Positions 1 to 11,415 of a stretch of 64,000 bases of DNA are shown piece after piece. A program made the translations under genes and the position numbers. The first letter of the stretch is position 1; every line of letters starts with the position of its first letter. The stretch spans positions 1 to 64,000 of the forward strand of contig QJNS01000067.1 in the NCBI GenBank assembly GCA_004154925.1. The letters are read 5' to 3'. The notes beneath the pieces are model-generated. The model was not told the DNA's origin and did no database searches. It was given only the letters and a program-made list of their open reading frames with translations. The DNA is from Monosporascus cannonballus. Its lineage: Eukaryota > Ascomycota > Sordariomycetes > Xylariales.

Positions 1-49
1 GATAGCTGATCTATTTTGATTCGTCGAACTTTCCGACCTTCGTCCAAAA

Positions 50-582
50 ATGTCAATCAGCAAGCCATGCTGAAGTGTCCCGAACACCACCAAAGTTCAA
101 GAAACGCAATAACGCTTAACACCTTCCGAAGAACGTTTCCTAGCCTTATAGATCAAAAACGAAAAAGCTATTCGGCGTTTTCCGACAAAGGTTAAAATTT
201 CTGATTTTGTTTTATGTATTCTGGAGGTTCGTAAGGATATAACGGGTATAGAAAAATATTAGATCGATAGCTTTTTATATCGTAATAATGATATATCACT
301 TAAAGATTTACGCGTTTTCGAATCCTTCCGAACTAAGGAAAGCGAGCCATAAAAAATTGTAACTTTTTACGAGTTCCTTTGCCGCGAAATCCATAATAAA
401 AACATTAAGCCTAAAAATATTATCAATCTAAACGAGAACGGCGTCTAAGAAAACGAATTCAATACGAGCAAGGTCCTAAGAAATGTTCTACGCAAAGGAA
501 CCGAAATTAAGAAATCCGAATTTACGACCTAGGTATCCATCGTTAAAGCTATATACGGGAACGGCAAAAGATTATTACTACT
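50..582 (+). pseudogene. Fot1/pogo-like transposase, N-terminal and first catalytic part (broken)
   Basis: A single frame starting at the ATG at 50 runs to 582 with several internal stops (for example TGA at 71-73 and TAA at 110-112) that fit RIP. It contains a CENP-B type helix-turn-helix region around 225-345, with recognisable words such as GIEKY and LRVFES. The start of the DDE domain follows near 415-580 (NLNENGV). The first catalytic Asp appears as Asn (AAC, 431-433). The frame stops where a Ty3/Gypsy LTR begins and resumes after that element at 7489, so this is one transposase gene split by insertion. The protein cut and pasted a Tc1/mariner-superfamily DNA transposon. The terminal inverted repeat lies outside the window or is unrecognisable. 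Confidence 0.75.
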
Positions 583-995
583 GGTTATGACCTAACGGTC
601 TTGGCTTCTTTACGGACGGTCGGACCCACGAAGCAAACAAAACTCGACCCTAGCCAAGACGTTACGTAACCAGCTCAAAGGTCTCAAGGTGCCAAATACC
701 TTAAGTCCCTTAAGCCGGCGAAAGAGCTTAAAAAGCTTAACGGGCTTAAGGGTTTGAGCCGTTTAAACATTTTGAGCCAGAATAAAGATATATATATTTA
801 TTATTTCCGTAATTTAAATAACGTAAATTTATAATACTTATTAATATTAATTGTTTATAATATAATTCGGGTACTTTTAATAATAAAAAACATAATACGT
901 TATTATATTTATTATTAAAAATTTTACGATATTTTTATTATTATAAACGCGTATAAATAAGATTTAATAATTAATTATACTGTTTAGCCATTATA
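583..995 (+). repeat. 5' LTR of chromovirus no. 1
   Basis: It pairs over its whole 413-bp length with 7076-7488. It begins (G)GTTATGACCTAACGG and ends in the RIPped form of CCGTCACA. The first half keeps many C and G bases, including several CTTAAG boxes. The second half (R/U5) is strongly AT-shifted. Confidence 0.92.
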
Positions 996-3900
996 CGTTA
1001 TAAGTTTTTATTTAAGAATATCGTTAAAATTTGAGTAATATCGCCGACATTATATTTATTAGCAAATCACCTGAATAGCCTATTTATTAGATTTTTAATA
1101 ATTCGAATACCTGAATAAAATCTGAAAAAGAAAAAGAATAATTTCGCCATTTTTACAAAAAGGTTTTTCGATACCGGGATACTATAAACGAACGTATTTT
1201 TCAACTTAAAAATATAATAATAATGTTATAACGATTTTTAAGCCGTTTATAAAAGGCTTAAAGGAAAAAAAAAGGCTTTTAAAATTAAAAAGCTCTTTCG
1301 AACGAATTATGATATTTAATTTAATTTTACTAAAAAACCAAGAAAATTTTTAAACCCTTTAAACAAAAGTTTTTTAACGGAATTTTAATTAAGTTATAAT
1401 AATTTTTAATTTAAAACTGAATATATTTCGGATATTTTTTTATTCGATTAATTACGTTTATCATATAAAATAAATTCGTAATTATACGATTTATCGAAAA
1501 TACAATTAATTGGTTTAAGCCCGTTATAAAAAATACGTTATTTTATTAACCGAAAAAGAAAACCCGGAAATAATACGAATATTTAACGATTACGAATAAT
1601 TTAAATAAATATTAATAAACGTTTTTGAAATAATAAGCGAAAAAAACAAAAGCCGAAAGGTAAATCTAGTAATTACGATTAAGAAATTAATATTTAATTA
1701 CGGCAGTACTTTCGTTTAATTCGTATTTAAGTTAAATTAAGAATAAAAAATATTACTAGCTAATTTTTCGACGGCCTAACAAAATATAAAAAAAGTTTTT
1801 TAAACTAAATCGGTCTAATTATTTGTTAAATTATATCATTATGACAATTAAAATTAATAATTAATAACATTTTTAATGTATTAAAGGCATTAAAGAAAAT
1901 AATAATAATAATAATAAAATTCGATATACGGCTAATACTAATACTTTTCGATATAATAATACATTTTACGGTACAGAACTAGGACTTATGAAATTAAGGG
2001 TTATTTACAAAAAAAAACTAAAGCCAAACCAAATATTTTAATTATAATAAAATAGGACATGAAGTAACATAATATAAGATACCTAAAAAAACCCCGTTAA
2101 GATAATTAGAAACCCATGCCCTAAGAATAAGTCGAAAAAAATCCAAAAAATCCAAATACACTTATTAATATACTTCAGTTTAAATATATACCGGACCCTC
2201 TACAGCGAAAAATCCAATAAGAAATACGCAAAACCAGGAAGTTAATTTAATATATATCTCAAATATAATAAGAAACATTATAAGAATAATTACATAAATA
2301 TCAAATTAAATAAAAGAAATCTGTTCCGAAACTGCTAATTAATACGACAAAATGCATGTTATATATTATTAACAACGAAAATATCAGATTTACGAAAAGT
2401 AAAAATAATATATTTGGAGAAAAACTATTCGTATATAATATAAGAAATTCGATTTTTCAAACCGAACTTGAAATAACAAAAATAATAAATAATAATATCG
2501 AGATTTTCAATTTATAACCTTAAAAGATAATATTCGCCAGCTAGCCGAAACAAAACGCTGGCCCGAGAAAAAAATAATGTTGACAAAAAAATCCTTTTTT
2601 TTATTACGAATAATATTATTACCAAATAACAAAATTTTATTCCAGTATTTAATAAAGAAATATTACGAAAAAATATTATAAAGTTTTATTTTAAATTAGT
2701 ATTTACTACAAATCTTAACAAAAAAGATTATAAAAGAAAGAATACGTTAATTTATAAGCAAATTTTAAAACGATAATAGGTACGACACCTAATAAAATAT
2801 GATCGAACTTATAAAAAAATAATTTACTTAATAAAAAAAACATTATAACAAAATCAAAAGTAATTAATATAATTTGAAAATATAATACGCCAATAATAAC
2901 GATAAATATAAGAATTTAATGCGTTATAAATAAAAATATAAATAAAGTTCGATAAATTCGAAAAAGAATTACACAAAAAGATTATTTCTAAAAAAGCCGT
3001 AAAGTAACAAAACTTAAAAAAATTAAGAGGAATTCCCGAGAAACATCGTAAACGCAATAATAGAAATCGTTAATGAACCTTCTTATTTGGGAAATACGAA
3101 TTAAAATATATTAATATACTGCAATAATAAATTATGGACCTTTAAGCGGATATTGTATTGTATTAAATATAATTAATAAATTGAGATTACCATAAAACCG
3201 CAAGTTAAAACCTTATATAATTAGAAATACCGAAAATTAAGAATTTGCTTAGAATAATAAGAAAGTTATATTTAAAATAATTAATTTAAGATTTTTATTT
3301 AAAGATGATATTAAATATTAATTTCGATATCGTTGAATATAGAAATTATAATATGATCTTAGGATTACCATAAATACGCTAATGCGAAATCTTAATTAAT
3401 AAAAGAATTAATTAAATAAAATTCGCCTAATATTCCGTTAAAAAATAAAGGAAAAAGAAATATAAAATATTAATATTTGGTCAAAATTGACGATAGATGC
3501 AGGTATAAAAATACAATAAATACCTTATTAATTATAACGATAAATGATAAAAAAAGAAAATAATAATTAAAAAATATATAACGTATTATTATTATTATTA
3601 AAACGAAATTAAGATAACTAACTAACGATTTAAAATCATAACCTTAAAAGTTAAAAAACTTAATTAATATATTATTATAATATTACCGATATAAATAACT
3701 TTTCAGAAAAAGGCTTATAACGAAATTATTAAAATATAGCGAATAAAATTATAAAACAATTTTTAAAAACCGATTTTCGACGAAGTTTTACGTTATTTAT
3801 AACCTTAGCGGAAAATAATTATATACTTTTAAAAAATACCTAAGAAATTGGTTATAAAAAATAAATTTAACTTTCGAAATTACTAGCAGGTTATTTAATA

Positions 3901-6559
3901 TTTTTTGTACCAAAAACAAACGAAAAATTACGATTTATAATTAATTATCGATAACTAAACGATATTATTATTCAAAATCGAATATTATTACTTTTAATTA
4001 CAGAAATAAAAGACCCATTTTACGAAGCTAAATAATTTACAGCATTCGATTTTAAAAATAGATATAACTTTATTAAAATTAAAAAAATATAAATAAAAAT
4101 AACTTTTAAAACGAAATACAGACTGTTCGAATACTTAATTATGTTAATAAAATTAAAGAACGTATTAGCAATCTTTTAACAAATAGTGAATTATGTATTG
4201 CAAAAATACCTCGAAATTTTTATTATATATTACTTCGACGACATTCTTATTTTTTCAAAAACAAAAGAAATATTTATAAAGTACGTTTATAAAGTTTTTG
4301 AAATTTTACACAACCCGAAATTACTTTTTAATATAAAAAAAATTAATTTCATATACAAGAAATAAAATATTTATAATATATTATTTCCCTAACATGCATT
4401 AAGATAAATCTAAAGAAAATCGCTATAATTATAAAATAACAAACGCTAATTACGGTTAAAAAGGTATAGGCATTTTTGAAATTTGCTAATTATTACAAAA
4501 CGTTTATTTGGAATTTTAGCAAAATAACTATGCCTTTAATTAATTTCACGAAAAAAAGTTTAATGAAACGTCTGAAATAAAAAACGTTTTAAAATATTAA
4601 AAATACGATTATTAACGAATTACTACTAATTACATACAATTTAACTCGTTTTATTAAGTTAAAAACCGATATATCGGATTACCCGTTAAGCGTAATAATG
4701 GGATAACAAAATAATTAAAATGAATTATACATATTTATTTTTTATATAAATTAAAAGAAACCGAATTTAATTACCGCATTCCAAATAAGAAATTTATAGC
4801 TATTATTATGGCATTTCGAAATTTTAAATATTTCTTAACGGAAAACTTTTAATAAATTAAAACTTATACGGATTATAAAAATCTTGCCCGTTTTATCTTA
4901 ATTAAGGAATTTACAAAACGATAATTTCATTATGCGAAAAAGTTAGCGAATTTCGATTTCGTTATTATTCACAAATAAGGCTTAGAAAACGACAAAGTTG
5001 ATATTTTAAGAAAATGACCAAACTTCGAAAAAAATTAGTTAAAGTTAGCTATATAATTTTTAATATTATTACAAAAAGATATTTACGTTTATAACAACTT
5101 GTGACGATTCGAGCAATACCTTTTAATATGTATTAGAAAATCTAGTAATATAATAAGGATGTTGTAAAAAACTAAAATATAAATAAAATACAAATTTTAA
5201 CAAAATACCAAAAGAATTTATTATAAGAAATACATAAATATTAATTATATAAATATTTAAGGATTTAAAAAACCTTAAAACGATTTTAATATATATGTTT
5301 TTTTCTTAAAATAAAAACAATAATTTAAAAAATCAATAATAATACGGCTTTTATAATAAGGTTAAAGTACGACAACATAAATCATACGAAAAATTACAAT
5401 TATTACTAATCGGAAAATAACTATAATATTTAGCCACATTTAATTTTATTACTGAACTATTTATATCAAAAACCCTCGTTACGAAAATATATTACGACAG
5501 CATTTTCGTTATCGTCGATCGATTTACAAACTTCTCCTATTTTTTATTATATTATAAAAATACAAACGTCGAACAAATGGCAGATTTTTTTTAAACATTT
5601 TTTTTTGTATATACGAATTACTAATAGAAATTATTTTAAATACAAAATCGAAATTATATCTAAGTTTTAATAAAGTTTAATAATATAAAGCGGCCTAAGT
5701 TACAAATTATTTAACGTATTTAAACCTTAAATAAAATGATAAATAAACAGAATAAATTAAATATTAAGGATTTATTTACGATATTATCTTAATTAAAAAC
5801 AAAGTAAATAAATTGAAAAAATAATTAATTATATAATTAGCTTATAATATTAGTTATTACGAAAATAGTAAGATAATATTTGCGAAACTTAATTTTGGTT
5901 TTATTTTAAAAATTTACAAAAAATACGTAATAATAATTTAATTAATATTAATGTAATTTTTATTTCAAAAGAACTGAAATAGTTATTTCAAAAACTAAAA
6001 ATAAATTGGAATTCGCATCTAATTAAATAAACCTATATTATAATGAAAAAAAGTTAAAAATTAATTTTCAAAAAAAAGAATAATCCTTTTAGGTATAAAA
6101 ATATTTATATACAATAATCTAATAAAAAATTCGATTTTAAATATATCGGTCCATATAAAATCGTTAAAAAAATCTTGAAACATAATTATTAACTGGAATT
6201 TTTACCTAAAGTTAAATTTTATCCAGTTTTTTATATTTTTTTATTCTAATTAACGGCAAATATTATCGTAATACGTAAAAACCAAAACGATATAGAAATA
6301 AAAAAGGAATAATTATATAAACTGGAAAAGATATTCGACATAAGAAAAAAAAACGAATTTACCTAATACCTATTTAAGTGGAAAAAGTATTCAGATTTCG
6401 AAAATACCTAGAAATCCGCTAAAAGTCTTATTGGCGCCTAACGCCTATTAAAGAACTTTTATCGATAACGATAAGCGCGTCCCAATTAATAATTAACTAA
6501 TTAATAACTAGGATATCGGATTAATCGGCCGCGGCGTACGTTAATATTATTACGGTAAT

Positions 6560-6985
6560 TACGGTCTTTAATCGTTATTATTTTTATTTAAAATGTTCGA
6601 ATTTTTTTTAAATTTTCGTACTCTTAATATTTTAACGAAATACTTTAATATTACGGTAACGAAATAATTATTTTTGCTTTTGTAAACGGTCTAATTTATT
6701 AACAACCGTTCGTAATATTTCGCGAATTTATTTTCTTTACGTTTTAAACGATTTTATATTAAAAGTTTTTTGATATTTAATTTTTAAATAACCGAAAATA
6801 TGATAAAAACCGTCATAATAAATATAACGCGCATATTTTAAAAACCCCCCAATAATCTTATATTTTGCAGCTTTTTTTATAATAAAAATAAAAAGATAAT
6901 TTAAAATTCAAATATTTAATACGTTTTTATAATAAAAAGTATTAATGTATTTACGCAAACGAACCTTTTTAATACGGCTCGACAT
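6560..6985 (-). pseudogene. Antisense ORF in the 3' region of chromovirus no. 1
   Basis: Read on the minus strand from an ATG at 6985, the frame starts MSSRIKKVRLRKYIN, closely matching the start of the better preserved copy at 49162-49680. It continues with a region where cysteines have mostly become tyrosine, then a Lys/Leu-rich segment (LDRLQKQK). Several stops are present. It lies between the chromodomain end of pol and the 3' LTR, in opposite orientation to gag-pol. No function is known to me; the architecture suggests a small zinc-binding, coiled-coil protein. Confidence 0.5.
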
Positions 6986-7075
6986 AATAAATATAAAAAA
7001 GAAAAAGTTACTTAACAAATTAATTAATAAATAATTTGATTTTTAAAGATAAAAATTTTAAAAGAGTGGAGATTA

Positions 7076-7488
7076 TATTATAATCTAACGGTCTTGGCTT
7101 TATTACGGACGGTCGGACTTACAAAGCAAACAAAACCCGACCTTAGCTAAGACGTTATGTAACTAGCTTAAAGGTTTTAAGATGCCAAGTATCTTAAGCC
7201 CTTTAAGCTGACAAAAAAGTTCAAAGGGCTTAACGAGCTTAAAGATTTAAGCCGTTTAAATACTTTAAGCTAGAATAAAAATATATACGTTTATTATTTC
7301 CATAATTTAAATAATATTAACTTATAATACTTATTAATATTAATTATTTGCAATATAATTCGGGTATTTTTGATATTAAAAAACGTAATACGTTATTATA
7401 TTTATTGCTCAGAATCCCATAATACCTCTGCTAACATAAACCCGTAGGACTAAGGTTTAATAGTTGGTTAAACCGCTTCGCCGTCACA
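7076..7488 (+). repeat. 3' LTR of chromovirus no. 1
   Basis: 413-bp direct partner of 583-995. The last 90 bp (ACTAAGGTTTAATAGTTGG to CCGTCACA) are almost unmutated and give the consensus end of this LTR family. Immediately after it the pogo-like transposase frame resumes. Confidence 0.92.
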
Positions 7489-8420
7489 TAACTTATAATC
7501 TTTATAAGGAAATCGCTTTAAACCCACTAGTACCCAGATATAGTTGTTTTTTAAATATATAATAATATACCGTCAGGCTGGAACAACTTAAGAATAGCTG
7601 TACGATAATTTTGCGAAATCCTATAGCCAAAAACGCAAACTAATGGCGAATAACATATTCTTATTCTAAACGGCTATACTACCTATATATCGGTCTTCTT
7701 TATATTCTTCTGTTATATATTCAAAATACAACCGATATATATACCGTTATATACTTCCCATTTAACGCAGCCGTTAAACCTTATAATATTTTCCTCGTTA
7801 AAGTATTATTATTACTTTAATACTCGTAAGTAGCAGTCTTATAATATGTTCGTACCTGTATTAAAGCAAAGGTTCCTTAATACCTACTACGACGTTTTCT
7901 TAAAGGCTTTTACCTTATCTAATATTCGGTTAAATTTCTTCGGGACGGGAGTTATATTATTCGACCCTAAAAAGGTTTTATCAAACCCAAAGCTATTTAA
8001 TATCAACCGTCGGCCGGCTATTTCTAAAAAAAAAGGACCGTCAGAAGCAATTCTAAGACATATTTTTCACCCCGAAGCAAAGCTATAACCTGAAACGCTA
8101 ATTTAGGAAGCTGGAAAACGCGCTGGATAAAATTAAGCGCGACTTTAGGACCCTGATTAATAAGGCTAGAAAGACTATTAACCTCCAGACCGTAGAAATC
8201 GCGGGCTTAAGGTATTAACTTCGTGAAAAAGATTTCGAAATAAAAGCTCTAACGCCCGTACCCAGGAAAAAGGTTAAAATAACGGACCCTAATAGGCGTT
8301 ATGCAGATTGGTAGGATATATGGGAATCTAAGAATGGCCTCAAAGAACGGCAGGCGAAATTAACCGCTAAGAGGAAATCCCTTAACGCTATAGCGAAGGA
8401 TTTCCCTAAATCTCATAATA
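7489..8420 (+). pseudogene. Fot1/pogo-like transposase, second part (DDE core and C-terminus)
   Basis: This continues the transposase begun at 50. The second and third catalytic Asp codons are visible as Asn: LILNGYTT with AAC at 7669-7671, and THLTQPLN-like sequence with AAC at 7777-7779. All three catalytic residues therefore changed GAC to AAC, as RIP predicts. The typical pogo C-terminal block (ending FDPKKVLSNP) is open from 7846 to 8088. After a frameshift there is a basic coiled-coil tail (LENALDKIKRDFRTLINKAR and beyond) to about 8420. This end is much less mutated than the part left of chromovirus no. 1. Confidence 0.75.
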
Positions 8421-8760
8421 ACCATAAAGCTCCCGGTGTAAATTATCATAAAAGAGCCACTTTTGTATAAATAGCTAGTGAATTGGGCTGTAAAATAACA
8501 ATTTGTTCTCCGGGGTGGGCCCAGCTTAAGGTGTGCAAATGGGGAGATGTGTGCATTGGTACGTGCACCGCTCTAGGACCTGACGTTATACCGCTAAACC
8601 ATGGAAGCTTTGTTGGAAAGCTTCCTTACTAACCCTACCTTTAAGGTCGTCTAGGGATAAAAACAGAAACAACTGTAAGGGAAGGAACGATAGGAAAGAA
8701 ACGAGAGTAACAGCTTTCTGTTGCCGAGCAACCGCAGAAATAAATAACGTTCTCTTACGT
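8421..8760. other. Little-mutated non-coding patch between pogo and Copia relics
   Basis: This patch has a near normal base composition. It should contain the 3' end of the pogo element and the 3' end or LTR of the neighbouring minus-strand Copia relic, but I found no repeat partner in the window for either. A near-perfect inverted pair (GGAAGCTTT and AAAGCTTCC around 8606-8630) is present. No convincing reading frame or RNA gene. Confidence 0.4.
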
Positions 8761-9794
8761 TTCCTGAAACCTTAAAGCGATATTATAAAGGTTCAGCAGC
8801 CGTACAAATTCCTGGTGCTGTTAGAGCTTTAAGGGCTTAATTAGCCCGTTCGCTACCATGGCGTTAATAGACGTCCATTCGATTTTTATCTTTCCTGTTA
8901 CGTAAACTTCGTAAAGTTAATACTTATAAATGTTAACGTACTTTAATTTCGTAATTAAGCGTATAGTTTTTTCAGTAACTAATTGTATCGTCTGCTTATT
9001 ATCTACTTAGATAACTAGGTCTTCGACTAGGTCTAGTTTAATAGCCTTAAATAGCCTTAATATAAAGAAAGTTTCCTTAACGGTTTGCGAAAAGGTTAAG
9101 AGCTTAGCTTCCGTACTTAAGGTGGTAATTGTATCCTGCTTATTGGCCCTTTAGACAATAGGGCCATCGAAAAATAACAGCACGAATTTTTAAAAACTTT
9201 TTCGGTTAGAGTTATTCGCAAAAAAGGCGTCGTTCGTATATAAGAACGATTGTACGTTAGGATTTTCGTCACCTTTAAATTCCAAGGTTAGGGTACGTAT
9301 AGAATAAGTATAAAAAATAGCTTTATTAACGGCGTTAAGGTACGTAAGGCTAAGGTTCTTGTAATAACGTAATAGATAGAAAATAATTTTAACTAAGTCC
9401 GGTCGAATGGTAACAGCTCTATATAATAAACTTCCGACCTTTTCGAGATACAGCTTTTTCGACGCTTTCGACGTTCCGCCTTAATATTTCTTTAAACACT
9501 TCTATTTAAGGACTTTCAAATAATGTTTCTCAAGCTTAAATAAGTCGAAACGTATGTATAACTTTTCCTAATAAGTATCTCATAATAGCTATAGCTTCTT
9601 AGCCGCGCGGTTTCGCAAAATTCGTATTCCAAAAAACTACTATAACTTTGTAAGGTCGTTAATATAAAAACATTCCGTTAATTTTTCGAAACATTCCTTA
9701 ATATATATTGTATCGCCATTTCTGTATATTATGGCTATATTGTTAACGTAAAAAAGTAACGTTAGCTAGTTATTAATTATAATATATAGATTAT

Positions 9795-9937
9795 TGTTAC
9801 GGCTTGGTCACCCGTAATGTCTTCCAACATGTACGAGTATATATAGAGAGCTGTAAGCACTAGGATGGTCGCCACAATTGCGATCATTCCACCGATCTTT
9901 TGCCCTGGTGGCGTAATGGTATAGTGCAGCCATAACA
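9795..9937. mobile_element. Tiny TG...CA element, copy A (143 bp)
   Basis: Begins TGTTACGGCTTGG and ends GCAGCCATAACA, with 5-bp terminal inverted repeats TGTTA/TAACA. It is flanked by a perfect 5-bp duplication ATTAT (9790-9794 and 9938-9942). It lies inside the reverse transcriptase region of Copia no. 1, close to the YVDD site. It shares most of its sequence with copy B at 11286-11415. It is far less RIPped than its host. The TG...CA ends and 5-bp duplication suggest a very small LTR-type element or solo LTR. Confidence 0.85.
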
Positions 9938-11285
9938 ATTATCCGAAACGGATTTTAATTCCAGCTCTTTTAGTCCTGCCGTTAGGTCTCGTTATTATAA
10001 AAATAGTATTCGCTTTAAGCTATATAAGGCTTTTCGAAGCCTTAAACAAAAACTCGGGCGTAAAAATCCTTATAAAAAGCGTACGTACATTAACTTATCG
10101 AGATCGCTATACAGAAACGCGTTAACAGCGTTAAGCTAACAAACTTAAAGTTAAATCGGGCTATAACAGCTATAAATATATAAAAAAACCTGCCTGTTAA
10201 CGGAAAAACGTAAGCGTTAAAGTTCTTACGAGGCTGAAAATCGTTACGAACAACAATTTTAGCCTTAAATTTCTGAAATATCCCATACTTATTAAATTTA
10301 TATATAAATACTTATATTAACGGAAAAGTACCGTTGGAACTCACGTCTTAAATCGCCTTTTGCAATAAAATAACGGCAATTAATCGTTTTATCCAATATA
10401 TCTAATTCTATTTTTTTTACACAATCGCTTTTTAGTTTTCGATATACCTATACTACATAGCTTTTTGTCAATTCTTAAGGGCAACGGAAAAACTAGCACG
10501 ATATAAACGATTATACTTAATCGCAATCGAGAAAATAATGTTAAAAGCGGTTAAATACGTATTACGTTTTTCAAATTTCAACTTATAACTACTATTAGCC
10601 GAAAATAACTTTTTCGTTTTTCCGCTTTACGTACCGAACTCGATAATAATTATCTGATCTAGAAGATTTAGCTCGGTATAGCGTTATCGTAGTTAAAAAG
10701 AACTAAATAATATATTCTACGTTTTATTCGGCGGTAATACGTTAAGTTATTAATAATTTCAATTGTTAAAAGTTAAAATAACTACTGATATAAGCAAATG
10801 AAGCTATTTAGCCTTACGTTCCGAATCGTCTCTTTTATTAGGAATATAACTAAGGTTTTTTTCGGAGTTGTTATTAATTGCCAAATTAAAAGAATTTTCG
10901 TCAAAATACAATTTATGGGCTTTATTAACCTTTATCTTGTTAACTTTCTATAAAGCTTTTTAATTAAGAAAATATATAATTATTACGATAATATTGTAAA
11001 TATCTTTTTTAAGTTCGTGTTGCTTTACTAAATTATTTACCCTCTTAACAATATTTGTGTTTAAGAGATCGTTACTAAAAATAAATTTAAACGTTCTTAG
11101 AAAAGTTATTACTATAGGTAAAATAAGGATACTGTCGATCTGGTAATTTAATTCCGTAATTTCGAACGATAATCTTTTTCGTTCGCCCTGATATTATTTC
11201 GTTTCGTCGAAAATAACGTTCTTAATAATAATAAAGCGTTATTACGAAAAGATCCATATCCGATATATATTGTTAACTACGTATC

Positions 11286-11415
11286 TGTTACGGCCTGGTC
11301 ACTCGTAAGAGCTCTAGTATATATACAGCTGTAAGCACCAGGATGATTGCCACAGTTGCGATCATTCCACCGATCTTTTGCTCTGGTGGCGTGATGGTAT
11401 GGTGCAGCTATAACA
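11286..11415. mobile_element. Tiny TG...CA element, copy B (130 bp)
   Basis: Second copy of the element at 9795-9937, in the same orientation, with a perfect 5-bp duplication GTATC (11281-11285 and 11416-11420). Compared with copy A it lacks about 13 bp near the left end. Shared blocks include GATCATTCCACCGATCTTTT and CTCTGGTGGCGTGATGG. It contains no coding capacity. Confidence 0.85.

Larger units (their letters stand above)
583..7488 (+). mobile_element. Chromovirus no. 1 (Ty3/Gypsy LTR retrotransposon), RIP-inactivated
   Basis: Complete element of about 6.9 kb with two 413-bp LTRs. In order on the plus strand: a gag zinc knuckle near 2030-2090 with cysteines decayed to tyrosine; protease near 3100-3400; reverse transcriptase with a recognisable LRFIINYR block near 3924 and an intact YFDD motif at 4231-4242; RNase H near 4620-5000; integrase near 5400-5900; and a chromodomain near 6310-6470. 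A purine-rich tract (AAAAGAGTGGAGA, about 7059-7072) precedes the 3' LTR. All frames carry many stops. It is inserted in-frame with, and interrupts, a pogo-like transposase. The flanking 5 bp look like a damaged duplication (TAACT on the right, TACT on the left). Confidence 0.93.

Noticed and set aside
1896..1918. ATA/TTA microsatellites (also near 3586 and 43215)
   Set aside because: Expected by-products of saturating RIP in AT-rich sequence.
8540..8625. tRNA or tRNA-derived SINE on the minus strand
   Set aside because: A GGTTTAGCGGTATAACG stretch resembles an A box, but no cloverleaf or good B box could be formed.
9900..9925. RNA polymerase III promoter in the tiny elements
   Set aside because: TGGCGTAATGG resembles an A box, but a B-box-like stretch lies on the wrong side of it.
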